Counted from the first letter of the stretch, positions 39,616 to 52,149 are shown. The stretch: DNA of 64,000 nt from Prosapia bicincta (GCA_036971475.1 JBAIZL010000002.1:20122067-20186066); one strand, 5' to 3'. Translations and numbers: made by a program. The notes: a model not told the origin generated them from the letters alone.

Positions 39616-40056
39616 GTGTGTTCCCACGAGCAGCTAGGGAAATAAAGGTCCGCCGCCGCAGAGCCCCGCTTACGGCGGTAAGGCGACTTAAGTACTCAGG
39701 GGTGGCGCCAGGTGCCCCTGAGGCTCCGTTAAAGACCCTCCTTAGCCTGAGGGCCACGAATCTACATCGGCGCGGATTGCATAACACCTTCAGATCGGGG
39801 GTGTAAGTGCCCATCCAGACCACCAACCTGGATGAGGGGTGCTTCTTGGTTGCCGCCCGCAGGGCGAGAGCCGGGCAGATAACAACCCTTCAGGTGCTAG
39901 GACTGGCCCCTTTTTTTTGAGCCGCCTTCATGCACTCACACAAATGCCTGGACTTCCCGTTTATAAGGAGCCACATACGTACAGCTCCGCTCCACACGTC
40001 CCCCACGCCCGGATTAAGCCTCTCCACCACGTCAAGGTCATGCAGCCCATAGGAGA

Positions 40057-40115
40057 GGAAAGTTATTTTATTTCACCATACATATTCAACAAGAAAAATA
40101 ATTCTTCTAAGGATT

Positions 40116-40151
<36 letters not shown>

Positions 40152-40773
40152 GTACTTATTATATTGCTCTTCTATACTAGCCTCTTCCTCAATCCTACTT
40201 CGATTTTCAGTAGGTATCTTCACACGAATATAGTTCACCATTTAGCTCTTATTTTCAATTCCATTTTAGTTTTAAAGGTTATTTTGCTCTCAGTATAGTT
40301 TGGGTTCTCGTGCATGAGCGATTTATCTTTCTTCATTTACTTGAAAACCCAATTGATAAATCTATTCTGTTGTTTTATTATTCATCTTCCTTTGCGTACA
40401 TCAGGCATAGTTTCTTTTCTAGAATCTAAAGGTAAAATAGAGATATATGGCATAGTGCTCTTCTTTTAAGAAATATGATCTCGACTTCAGTAAACCAGCT
40501 TTGCCTCGACCTACTATTTGAATTTATCTCAATTTTTATTTTTAATTACAAATGTAAAATATTTGTTTGATTTTTGTCAAAAACATTTGTTTTAATAGTC
40601 GTTAGATAAGAAACTAATTAAAGGAGTTTCCTTTATCAAACTAATTGGTTACATGTAATCAACTTCTGCGTAGGATTATGTTTTCTATTCGTTGTGTACC
40701 GTACAGTGAAGATGGTTTCGAAGAATAATACTATCATCATTATTACCTCTCTTTGCCCCTCATTCGAATTAAA
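40057..40773. other. Intergenic with TA tract
   Basis: No gene was recognised. A TA tract is at 40118-40148. The open frame 40636-40860 (minus) runs into the tandem repeat and has no known similarity. Confidence 0.5.
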
Positions 40774-41690
40774 CCGGTTGGACACAACTAATAGTAGCGT
40801 GAACAGACGACGTGGACACAGAAATGTTTCTAAATTTTGATCTAATAACATGATTACCATGTTATTACAGTATTACAATATGTTATTACCTCATTCTAGT
40901 CCCACCGGTTGGACACAACTAATAGTAGAACGGTAAGAACAGACCACGTGGACACAGAAGTGTTTCTAAATTTTGATCTAATAACATGATTACCATGTTA
41001 TTACAGTATTACAATATGTTATTACCTCATTCTAGTCCCACCGGTTGGACACAACTAATAGTAGAACGGTAAGAACAGACCACGTGGACACAGAAGTGTT
41101 TCTAAATTTTGATCTAATAACATGATTACCATGTTATTACAGTATTACAATATGTTATTACCTCATTCTAGTCCCACCGGTTGGACACAACTAATAGTAG
41201 AACGGTAAGAACAGACCACGTGGACACAGAAGTGTTTCTAAATTTTGATCTAATAACATGATTACCATGTTATTACAGTATTACAATATGTTATTACCTC
41301 ATTCTAGTCCCACCGGTTGGACACAACTAATAGTAGAACGGTAAGAACAGACCACGTGGACACAGAAGTGTTTCTAAATTTTGATCTAATAACATGATTA
41401 CCATGTTATTACAGTATTACAATATGTTATTACCTCATTCTAGTCCCACCGGTTGGACACAACTAATAGTAGAACGGTAAGAACAGACCACGTGGACACA
41501 GAAGTGTTTCTAAATTTTGATCTAATAACATGATTACCATGTTATTACAGTATTACAATATGTTATTACCTCATTCTAGTCCCACCGGTTGGACACAACT
41601 AATAGTAGAACGGTAAGAACAGACCACGTGGATACAGAAGTGTTTCTAAATTTTGATCTAATAACATGATTACCATTAGAAGCTGTTGCT
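40774..41690. repeat. Tandem repeat, 136-bp monomer, nearly identical copies
   Basis: About 6.7 monomers. CCGGTTGGACACAACTAATA recurs at 40774, 40905, 41041, 41177, 41313, 41449 and 41585 (131, then exactly 136 each time). Copies 2-6 look identical or nearly so, while the first and last differ. Each monomer contains TAATAACATG-ATTAC-CATGTTATTA, a perfect 10-bp inverted repeat with a 5-base loop. Non-coding. Confidence 0.95.
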
Positions 41691-43033
41691 ATCTGGTGAT
41701 ACCAAAATATAAAGAGAGATTTTATATCCAAATTGGTTTTATGGATTGAGTTTTCAAAATACAACAAAGGTCGGTTTGTTTCCTGGAATTGGGAATTTAG
41801 TTATTGGGAAAATATACCACGGAGTCTGTTTTTTATCTGTATTTACGTGGGAAACTTTTGGCTAGGGATTCTTCCAATGGCACACCAAACATTGATAGCG
41901 CTAAACAAATGCTGCTAGCGTTTAAAATTTGAGGTATGACTTACTGCAATATTGCTTTGAATGACTGTGGTTTTGTGAGGGGAATCTGGTCCTAAGACAA
42001 AATTATAAAACATTGACTTACACCAATATAATTCTAACCCCCCCCCCCAGTTATACAAAATGTCTTCCTTCTTTATTTATATAATAGCAAAAAGTACTCT
42101 TGGTTAGTTTAGGTATGTAAGGTTGTTAGTTTAGGTTGGGTTGAGTTTGGTTAGGTTAGTATTAAATTAAATATTTTCAGAATATCAATACATTTATTTA
42201 TTTACTAATTTAATCGCTGTATAAATATATTCCTTCACTATTTAGACATTAGAAATGAGTTCTGTTAGCAAAAAGGATTATTCTTGACCTAATCATAGAT
42301 ACGTTTATAATATAACGTGTATTATAAAATACATTATAACATAAATGAGTTTTCTCATTTCACCTGAACAGTGGCACAATGTGACAACACTGCTTTCCTC
42401 GACAGATGTCATTATTCACAGATCTCATTACCTCCGTCATTCATGAATGAGTTAAAACATATCTTAACTCCATTAAATTATCGTCCATTTAAACGCAATT
42501 TACTTGGCTTTATTAATTTGTTTTAGTTATCTGAAGATTCTCGATCTAAAAAAGAATTAACAATAGGCTGTTTAATTCTACTACATAAAAGACATACCTG
42601 TGATAGAAGCGTATTCTCTGTACGTATTTACTGAGTTGTTTGTGACAATTTGAAAGCTATATATATGAATAGCTATATTCTGATTATTATTTATCTGGAC
42701 AAATATTCACTGTTTAAATAGCAACGGGAAATACAAACCATATTTCTTTAAAGTAAATTCTACTTATGTCAACAAGGAAAAGTTTTATTATAGTTAGTAT
42801 TTATTAAATGATTACAATTATTATTAACATGTGTATACTTGTGACGGAATCACATTATCAAGGTCGAAAAATTGTAAGCTAATATATTTATTAAAATTAA
42901 CTTATTGCATTTGAAATAATATTTCAAAAAACTATATTAGCATCAAGTGTCATACACTACAAGTTTAAAAAATGTATTTGAACTAGAATGGATAAATAAA
43001 AATATTTCGTTAACTATTTAAAATATGAACAAG
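41691..43033. other. Intergenic, TTAGG-rich patch
   Basis: No gene was recognised. A C-run is at 42039-42048. GTTAGTTTAGGT / GGTTAGGTTAG phrases at 42103-42166 resemble degenerate insect telomere motif (TTAGG), which is commonly interspersed in some insect genomes. Confidence 0.45.
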
Positions 43034-44580
43034 ATGTATAAATAAACATAGGGAGAGTGACAAATATTTTGAATTGATAAATCCACTTCCCGTTAAAACG
43101 ACTTAATATAAAAATGAGTTTTTCTATAAAGGAGTTTTAAGAGCCAAAACTTTCAATAAAATAATTTAAATTTTTTGGGTAATTTTTACTATTATTTGTT
43201 TTCGTATTATATGCTAGTTATTCATTTGTATGTAATTCTAGTTAAATAGTTAAAAGGATAAGTAAAAATAAAACGTTTAGTTTTTAAAGAATTTTTGAAA
43301 TGTTTAACATTTTTCACTAAATCGAACTGGTAAATTGAAGTATAATGTAATAAAGAAAACGAGCTATTCCTAATTATGGCAATTGCATATTTATTTATTT
43401 TTTTGCTCCCGATTTGTAATTTAAACAAAAGTAGTTAAAATACTATTATTTAATTTTTAATTTTTTAAAAATATTATTAAAATTAGAAATCAGTATTCAA
43501 AACCAATTAGAAATAATTACCGGTAGGATGAATACAAGATTACTAATAGAAACAGGCCTACCAAAGTAAAAAACTGATTTTGCAAAATAATATTTAAAAG
43601 TTTCAGTTTTGTAAGTTTTTCTGTTTCGAAAAGAAATATAAATTCAGAAATTTTAAAGCAATGAATAAACATGTAATTTTCTCAACCCCCCCAAACGTAC
43701 GGTTATAATAGAATGGAATATATGTTTTACAAAAAGATAAGAAAGAACAGACGTTAAAAATAATCCATAAAAAGTTCGATAAACATATGAAAAAAATAAT
43801 CTACTGTATTAGTAAATGAAAAAAATCAAAAATAATAAAATATTATAAATGTATAAATAAAATGTTTAAAAATGGAAACCTATTAAATAACTGAGTTTTG
43901 TAAGTTTTTTCTGTTTTGAAACGTAATATAAATTCTGAAACTTCAAAGCGAAGTAAAAACGTCATATACTTTTCGAACCCCAAATGTATAGAAACAATAG
44001 TGTATAACATTTATTTGCCGATAAAAAGATGGAAAGAACAAATTTTTTAAATAATTTATAAAAAATCTGATAAAAATATGACAAAAGTAATCTACTCTAT
44101 TATGAAAAGAAAAAAAATTAAAACAATAAAATTTTAATATAAAAATGGAAACCTAACTGTTCTAATAATGTATATAATTGTTAATATTTCTGTTAACGTT
44201 TTTGTACGCCTTGCACAAATTGAAATGGTTTTGGAGAAGTAAAGTTGAAAACGTATTTTTGAGTCATAAATTTAAAAGTGTGCCGAGATCCAAGACGTAT
44301 ATACATTTTGTATATTTTTGTTCAACTACGCTTAAATTGGAAATCTGTTAGGCTTGGATCAACAAGGTTGTGCTACATGTAATCAACTACATGTAAAATG
44401 ATGTTTTTTATACTTTATAAAGAAAGAGCTCATTTTTACAATTTATTATCTATGAAACACCTTTGATTCTTTTGTCCGTAATTGACTGAAAGGTTTACTG
44501 TAATTAACATCTGGTTGTTGGTACTTTGCTTTCAGGTATGCCAACATGAATATACTGTGTCCCACGTTGGTAATGGCGGT
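43034..44580 (+). repeat. Direct copy of the knottin-1 upstream region
   Basis: Matches 52804-54606 in the same orientation. It runs from ACATAGGGAGAGTGA (43048 against 52807), through shared blocks such as GAATACAAGATTACTAATAG and AACCCCAAATGTATAGAAAC, to the start of the coding exon. Internally, 43590-43860 and 43895-44140 are a diverged tandem pair. Relative to this copy, the right copy has an extra block of about 270 bp at 53145-53416. Confidence 0.9.
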
Positions 44581-44590
44581 TTATGGGCCG
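44536..44590 (+). pseudogene. Truncated copy of knottin-1 exon 1 (copy B)
   Basis: A splice-acceptor-like TTTGCTTTCAG is followed by the same leader and ATG (44546) as the intact gene. The first 35 coding bases match except for one Met-to-Thr change. After GGCGGT (44580) homology ends and duplicated-unit sequence begins, giving an early TGA after 15 codons. The cysteine-bearing part is gone, so the copy cannot make the mature peptide. Confidence 0.8.
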
Positions 44591-45320
44591 TGATTTATAG
44601 GCAAAAAAATTACTTAACAAAGAGTAAAACATATTCTTTTTTGCATTTGTTGCTCAAAGAACTTTGTGATTGATTTAGGAAATCATAATTGAAAGTTGTA
44701 GTTTACAACACCAAAACGAGCAACATAATATTGTTTTAGAAACACATTTTTTTATTGTACACTTATTCATGAATTACTGCACCATGTTTTCATTTTTGTT
44801 TTTTCCACTTTACTCTGAGTCTTCACTAAATTAGACTTTCATTCTATGAATATCCCCTTAGGAAGATTTGATAAACAAAATAATAATTAGGTTGGCTAAA
44901 GAAAAAAAAACATGTTGATCTACATGTTCCAAAATTATGTTTACAGTTTTAACAATATAGCATATTTCGTTGTGTTTGTGACAGATACAAAGGTTAGACG
45001 TGTTTTGGTGTGCTTTGCTGTTTTTTTGTTTTAAAAAAAAATGGATTAAAGAATGTTCAAAGAAGTTTGTGTAAATCATAGAATTAAGACCAGTGGTATA
45101 CAGCGAGTATGCTTTGAGTAAAAATAATGTTTATAAGTGGTGGAAGCTCTTCCGACATAGCAGAGAAGATGCCAGGAACCTCGCTTTGAACACTCCAAAC
45201 ACCCCTTGGAAACTAAGAAGCAGGAACGGAAATAGGATTGGATAGTCGTCGAACCATTATTAGAGACGTTGGTGAGGATGGTGGCTCGTGCCTTGGAAGT
45301 GTGGGAAAGCCATTAATGTC
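44588..45320 (+). repeat. Third, direct copy of the outer end of the duplicated unit
   Basis: Same orientation as 24176-24912 and highly similar throughout, including the left end and helix-turn-helix part of the mariner relic (about 45130-45310). It breaks off at AAAGCCATTAATG (45310) and joins, through a short repeat of CATTAATG, to reverse-complemented 126-bp satellite sequence at 45328. Confidence 0.85.
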
Positions 45321-45429
45321 ATTAATGGTTAATCTGCCAGTAGTGTCAGCAGAATACTGCGTACAGTTATTGAAACACACTCTCATATGATACAAAGAGT
45401 GCAAGAATTAACTGAATACGACTTGGAAA

Positions 45430-45745
45430 CGTGGGCAAATTTGTACATCGTTTCATTTCTTTGATGACATCCGAGATCGCCTAATTTAACCTAATGTGAT
45501 TTTTTCTATAAAGTTACCCGAAGAAAAAGGTTTACATACATCATCACCGAAATAACGATGAACTGAGGTTGGTATCACTGAAGAAATCAACGCTATCCCG
45601 CTGAATATGAGTCGCCGAGTAATGGACAAGTTCCGGGGAAGGCTTCATAAGTATGTGGGCAGTAGAGGTTGTCACAAGATATCACTTTCAATGCCATGTG
45701 AATTAAAACTACATTCTACGAAATTTCGAAAAATAAAATAATTTT
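45430..45745 (+). pseudogene. Transposase C-terminal remnant (inverted copy)
   Basis: Counterpart of 30306-30640. Plus-strand reading gives TEEINAIPLNMSRRVMDKF then RGRLHKYVGSRGCH, closer to the usual family motif (MSRRVM) than the left copy. Stops and frameshifts upstream. Confidence 0.5.
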
Positions 45746-48700
45746 TAATCCCATGTTTGCTTTTTACATACCATATTCAAATCGGAAAAGTTATTATGAA
45801 AACCCCTTTATATTTTTTTAGTACCTAAATACGTTATAAAACTATCCAGTAATAAAGGTAATTACATCGGAAAGTAGTTTTACTTATTACAATCAGAGGT
45901 AAATATTATTTTATTTAAAACTTTCAAGAAAAATCCCCTTTAGAAAATGTAAAGATTACATGTATAAAGCCAATAAATAACACCCAGTTTTACAATTTCA
46001 AATAATGGTTACTCTCGAATTGTTAAAATACAAAACTCGTTTGTCTTACAGAGTACAATTCACAGCAATAAAAACACATTTAACTATATCTTACAGTAAG
46101 TAATTTATTACAAACATATTTAGTTTTATGCACCGACATTGACATCAGTAAAGCGCCAAACCCGATGCAATTACTACTCCACAGCCAATAAACGTTCAAA
46201 TACCGACAAAGTTAGGATAAATTAAATCACTTTAGAATCGTCGAACTTTAAACAAGGTTAGAAAATGTCTCACAAAAGGTGTCCTTAAAAGTTAATATTT
46301 CATATTATTAATAGCGAAAGAAATGATTCCTCTACCTTTAAAGCTGTCTTCCGACGTTGTCAAGTTTCACAATAAATTATGTTTTAGAACAAACTTTGTG
46401 GGAAATATTTCTGAGGCAAAGACGGAAGGCGTTGAATAGTTGTATGGCGTTGAGTGGTTTCACTGATACAATAATATTTCTTGTGTGTTTTACAATAAAT
46501 GTTTTGCATGGCGATCTCTATAGCCGATTATAATCACACATCTAAGTAAAAAGTACAATAGTTGTAAATAAATATGGGATTGAATTAAGTTACTTTGTAT
46601 CTACACTTTGGTCAGAAAAGGAATGTGAAATGTATGAAATAGTACAAGGAATAAAATGAGGTAATCAAACTTTAGAATTAGGAATATCACTGAAAGTAGA
46701 CAAGGGTTAAGAATGGCATTTCTAACTGCTTGCCCAAAAGTGTATTTAGGACAGTTTGTATGTTTTGATTGAGGAAATATTTTTGTTATTTCTATACGTA
46801 TATTTATGCCGTCTATATCTCATTTATGTGTTTGTACTGCAAGGACGCTTGAGAAAGCTGGTAGGCGTCCTTGCAGCTTTATAATAGATTTCTTGGATTT
46901 GCATGTTTTATTATTTCAATCTTATTATGATAATTATGTAGTCTATGGATTTAGTTTTAACATGTGTAATTCGGACAGCATAATTAAATTTGCATGATAC
47001 AGTGCATCATTGAATAGGTTAAGAGGATAAAGAAAATCTTGGAATAAACCTTATCTCGTTTATAGTTTATCCAAACAAAAGCTTTACAAAAATGAATATG
47101 TATCCCGTTACTATAGCAACCCTATGCCTTGAAATATATATTCATCAAGATTCAATCCAAGCTTATTATTGCATTCTGGTTTTATTCCCTGCCTTCTCCC
47201 TGTCTCAGACTCTATGTATGTGTCCCTCTTCCTCTATCTTTGTTTATCTCCTTCTCTGTCTATCTCATTTCCTCTTTTCTCTCTTTCTTTCACTCTCCCT
47301 CCTTTTCACGTTTCATTCTCTCTTATTCTTTCTTTGTGCCTGTGTTCCTGTCTTGTTCTTATATTCGACTCTCATTCACTCTTTGTGTTTGAATGTTTTA
47401 CTATTTCATTACTAGCGTAATAACTATTTAGTCTTTGGTTTTAATTACAAAATGTTAAATTGAGACAGCCGAATTGATTTTTCAAGAACCAGTGCAAGAC
47501 TGAATAATTTAGTAAGCTAGACATAATCTTGGAAATGTTAGTTCCTTCATAGCTTGTCTAAACAAAAGAGAAACTGTATCCCGTTACAATAACAACCCTA
47601 TTACTTAAACAAATATTCAATCGCAGCTTAATATTTCATTCTGGTCTATGAACGTAACCCATTGCTTTTCCGTGCAATATTTAGAGTACGTGTCTAGTTA
47701 TATGTTGCTACTGACAACATGTCTGATATATCATTCAAAGAAATAGTTACTTTAAAATTTATTCAATATAATTATTTTTCTTAACAATGAAACATAATAA
47801 ACGTAGTAGAGTTGTAATTAGGAATTAGGTCATTAGAAGTATATAAAATAGAGTTTTAAGAAATAAAAATTAGGATGAATAAAGAATAAATTTTCAAATT
47901 GTGTAAAAACACTTTTTAATATTATACACAGTAAATACGTTTTTAAAATATTCTTAAAATAAATATTATTTTAAGTTAATTTTTATAATTCATTGTTATG
48001 TAAACACTTCCCGTGATTATTAATTTCCTTATATATAAATAAGAGCAATAGAAAGTGTTTTTCTTGGATACTTGCAATCTACGTCTTTCTTTCCCTTCAT
48101 TTTAGGAACGAGATAAACAAGTGACGTCACTTCTTGTCTAGCGCAACTCTTTGTGTTGCTATGGCAATAAGTGGCCAGAAATGTTCTCACTCTATATTCT
48201 ACACTCAAAATCCGTCACACCTATTAGAAGGAAAGACTTGCTGCAGATTACAAGTAAAAATGTCTAGTTACAAAAAGTAAAATAATATAAATAAATAGTT
48301 TCGTCACGTCTAAATCTGTTTATACCAAATAAATTGTGCATTATTAATAAGATATTTACAAATCTCCATTCGGAGTGTGATACAAGTAGGAAAATGCCCA
48401 AATTTTTTGCAACAGTATTGTAAAGTCTCTGAACACCATGATATATGTTTTTTTCTGAACGTCAGTCAATGAATGGCAAACGTTTTTGGAAATTAATATT
48501 TGAGCACACCTATAGGGGTAGCCTATAGGTTACCCTACATTTGTAATGAAAGGCAACTCTATCCTCAATTGGAAAAGGAAGTGTTTGGAACGGGGGAAAA
48601 AATTCAAATGGACGTTTGGAACAAGTAATATGTTTTGTATGACGGAATATGGCGGGTATGAATTATGGAAAATAATTAAAGAAGGTGTGTAATGTTGGGA

Positions 48701-50355
48701 AGTAATAACTGCGGTAGTTAAACATAGTGTAGAGTCCTTTAGTGGGAAGAAACTTTAGTAAGAGAAGAATAACTATACGAAACCAGTCTGTATAATTAAA
48801 ACATGTGCATAAACCAACGGGAATGAAATTTAGTTTCCTGTAGCTTGATATTTCTCTCTTCTGAATCTCAGTCTGTCTCTTATTTTCTCTCGTCCTCTTT
48901 ATCTCTATATGTCTGAATCTCGGTCACTGTCCCTCTCCCTGTCTCTTTTACTCTCTATTTCTCTTTTGCAATCTCTCTCTCTCTCTTTTCCTATACTGGA
49001 TCTCTTCAACTCGCCCAGTCTCTCTCATTTTTCTCCCTATATGTCTTTTCTTTATATCTCTGTCGCTGTCTGTTTCTACTCTCTTTTTTATACTTGGTCT
49101 CTTTCACTCCATCATTTGTATACTCTATCTCGTCTCTAACACTATGTTTCTCTCTCCCTTTATTTATATTCAGCCTTTTTTACTTTGTCGTTTTTACTTT
49201 CTCAACCTCTCTTTCCCTTTAGTAAATATAAACACTTTTTGATATTTTTCTCCCTATATCTCTTTTTTTATATCTCTGTAACTTTCTTTTTCTACTCTTT
49301 TTTTATACTCGGTCTCTTTTATTCATCATTTGTATACTCTAAATATTAATTCATTATGATATTCGAAAAAAATATCGAAATTTCAAGTGCTGAAAGCGGA
49401 GGGAAGTGGTGCAAGTAAACAAATCAAGGTCCCTAACATTTCTAACAGGAATATAACTGTTAGGTATTAAAGCTAAAGCCTACTGTATAAAGAAAGTACA
49501 TTGGCTCGTTATTGATATTTATGTTTTGTCCATGAGCATCCACGAGACCACAGAGCAAACAGAGAACAGATTGTTAAGCGAAACGTATCAAGAGTTTCTA
49601 TAACAACGTACAAACACATGTTTATGAGAATCCACAACTAACCACATGAAAACCGCTCAATTAACACTTTGTGACTTACCTGTCATACACAGCAAGTCGT
49701 GTTTCTGCCACTAATTATCATTCAAATTTAAAGTTCAAAGTGGGAAGTCGACGCATTTTTATAATAACGCTACTATTTTATAACTCACTTCTTAAAACTA
49801 TAAAATTTGTATTTTCATACCAAAACAATGTCTCGATTTGGCGGGAAAATTGTAACAATTGTTTACTCTCGTTAAGAAAAATCCACAATTACTTGAAAGT
49901 TTTAGTTAACTAGATGAAAGTGCATTTAGATGTACTATTAGTAAACCACTGCATGTAAACATACGCATTTTACACTCAAAAGGGTGACCAAACTATGTCC
50001 ACTGACTGTATTTTGTCACGTGATATGCATTTTTAAGATTAAACAAAAACGTGGACCAGACGATTACGCAATCGTGTCCAAACAGTTTCCTATCAGGAGA
50101 TAACGCTCCCCACTTTACTAGCAGTGGAGATTCTGTAATTTGGAATTTTTGTCAATCAAAATTCTAAAACGTTTCGTTACAGTTCGGAGATACGGTAGTG
50201 AATATGGATAAAGAGTCGTATTACGCTTACGCTAAGTTAATAATTCTTTTTCAATTTATGTTTCTGCAAATGGTGTGTCCATTTTAAGGCTATATGAATT
50301 TTCCAAATCCGAAACACGTAAGACAAATTCCAAATACGTATTTTGTAGGTTTTAA

Positions 50356-50399
<44 letters not shown>

Positions 50400-51179
50400 T
50401 ATTATGATAATTCTATTTATACATCTACTATTTCTATATGTTATAACAATAATTACTTTAACCCAAATCTGTATAATTCAAATGAATATAAATACAATTC
50501 CATATACATAAATATTTGAAGAACACAAGGTTTGGAAAACAGAAATATTTTGTTATCTTAATAGAGGATTTTTTTTGCAATTTAACAGGCCACTGTGTTA
50601 CACTGGATAAATCAATTTCGTTTTGACCATTTGTCAAATCCTTTTTCGTTTATACACATGTTACTCAAACATTAACATGTTTTTTTTAATATATATACTA
50701 TTATGATAATTCTATTTATACATCTACTATTTCTATATGTTTGACTATTTGTCAAATCCTATTTTATTTATACACATGTTACTGAAACATTATAAACACG
50801 AGGAAAGTGGTTTTAATATCACAAACTATAAATTGTTAAAATTTGAAAAAAATACTTACAGAACCAACCGCACATAAAAAACTCTCTAAACGAAATATTT
50901 TATTATAAAATACTTCCTACTGCCCTTAGTAATATCTATTTTACAATCTAGAAACAACGTTTCTGTTTGAGTTAGCTCGGCAATCGGTTAGCCTAATTTA
51001 TTATTATTATTTTTGAATATCGAAATATATCTTAAATCATATACGTTTGGCAATAGAGTTATGTAAAAATGGTCAAGGTAACAATGTACAACGACCTTAT
51101 AAAAAACGTAGGAATTATTTAAATTTCGCGGGCAACGTATATTATGTTTTTGATTTGTTTTGTTGTGTTGTGTTGGTAC

Positions 51180-51770
51180 GCATGCCCCGAAGATATTTGT
51201 ACAGTTTCAACAATAAATAATATATCGTTTGCTTTTGACAGTTATTGACGTGTTGTGGTGTGCTGGATTGTTCTGCTATAAAATATATGGTCAAATAATT
51301 TTGCATCATAAATTTGTAAACATTTTGAAAAAGGGAAAAATTTGCAGCCAAATCTGTTGAATATGGTGACTGACGTATGATTATGGTTTTCGTTTATGAC
51401 TAAACACCTCTCACAAGGTACGATGAGTAAGCAGGCAAATTATCGTGATGCAAAAGCCATTAATGGCTTTACCACACTTCCAAGGCACGAGCCACCATCC
51501 TCACCAACGTCTCTAATAATGGTTCGACGACTATCCAAGCCTATTTCCGTTCCTGTATCTTAGTTTCCAAGGGGTGTTTGGGGTGTTCAAAGCGAGGTTC
51601 CTGGTATCTTCTCTGCTATTTCGGAAGACTTTCAACTACTTATAAACATTATTTTTACTCAAAGCATAAGCGCTGTATACTACTGATCTTGATCCATTTA
51701 ATTCTATGATTTACACAAACTTCTTTGAAAATTCTTTGATCCGTTTTTTTTTAAACAAAAAAACAGAAAA
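51180..51770 (-). mobile_element. Mariner relic, inverted copy
   Basis: Minus-strand counterpart of 24510-25194. It keeps the catalytic-segment sequence (CTCACAAGGTACGATGAGT on the plus strand near 51411) and the palindrome AAGCCATTAATGGCTT (about 51458-51473). It lacks roughly 100 bases matching 24510-24600, the outer inverted repeat. Confidence 0.65.
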
Positions 51771-52104
51771 CATGTTTTTTGTCTTTAGCCAACCTAATTA
51801 TTATTTTGTTTATCAAATCTTCCTAAGGGGATAGGCATATAATGAAAGTCTAATTTAGTGAAGGCTCAGAATAAAGTGGAAAAAAACAAAAATGAAAACG
51901 TGGTGCAGTAATTCATGAAAAATTGTACGATAAAACAATGTGTTTCCAAAACAATATTATGTTACTCGTTTTGGTGTTGTAAGCTACAACTTTCAATTAT
52001 GATTTCCTAAATCAATCACAAAGTTCTTTGAGCAACAAATGAAAAAAAGAATATGTTTTACTCTTTGTTAAGTAATTTTTTTGCATGTAAATCACGGCCT
52101 ATAA

Positions 52105-52149
52105 ACCGCCAGTACCAACGTGGGACACAGTATATTCATGTTGGCAGAA
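52105..52149 (-). pseudogene. Truncated copy of knottin-1 exon 1 (copy C)
   Basis: Reverse-strand copy with the acceptor CTTTCAG (at 52150 on), leader and ATG (52139-52137). Homology stops at the same GGCGGT junction as copy B and is followed by the same CCGTGATTTA unit end. Shares the Met-to-Thr change with copy B, and has a further Met-to-Leu change. Early TGA after 15 codons. The shared junction shows that B and C are copies of one broken ancestor. Confidence 0.8.

Larger units (their letters stand above)
34984..40056 (-). mobile_element. Near-full-length non-LTR retrotransposon (I-superfamily-like), inactive
   Basis: GC-richer than the surrounding AT-rich DNA and about 5 kb long. It runs on the minus strand from a GC-rich 5' untranslated part (about 39640-40056, border uncertain), through ORF1 and ORF2, to a (TAA)n tail at 34985-35000. 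ORF2 order is endonuclease, reverse transcriptase, RNase H, then a zinc-binding Cys/His motif, as in I-superfamily and R1-like LINEs; the TAA-repeat tail favours the I group. At least four lesions (two in-frame breaks and frameshifts in ORF2, one frameshift in ORF1) make this copy dead. Target-site duplications were not identified. Confidence 0.85.
45328..52095 (-). repeat. Right arm of the 6.5-kb inverted duplication
   Basis: Reverse complement of 24176-30720. It begins inside one 126-bp satellite monomer (45328-45375, single partial monomer), so the breakpoint lies in satellite homology. It carries the transposase remnant (45430-45745, plus), the hairpin (46838-46876), CT-rich blocks (47220-47340, 48850-49340), a TA tract (50360-50398) and a mariner relic (about 51180-51770, minus) that has lost its outer TIR region. 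A local repeat of about 100 bp (50398-50440 again at 50697-50740) is unique to this arm. No intact gene. Confidence 0.9.

Noticed and set aside
44482..44673. 63-codon plus-strand frame
   Set aside because: It overlaps the broken knottin exon 1 in another frame and runs into transposon-derived sequence.
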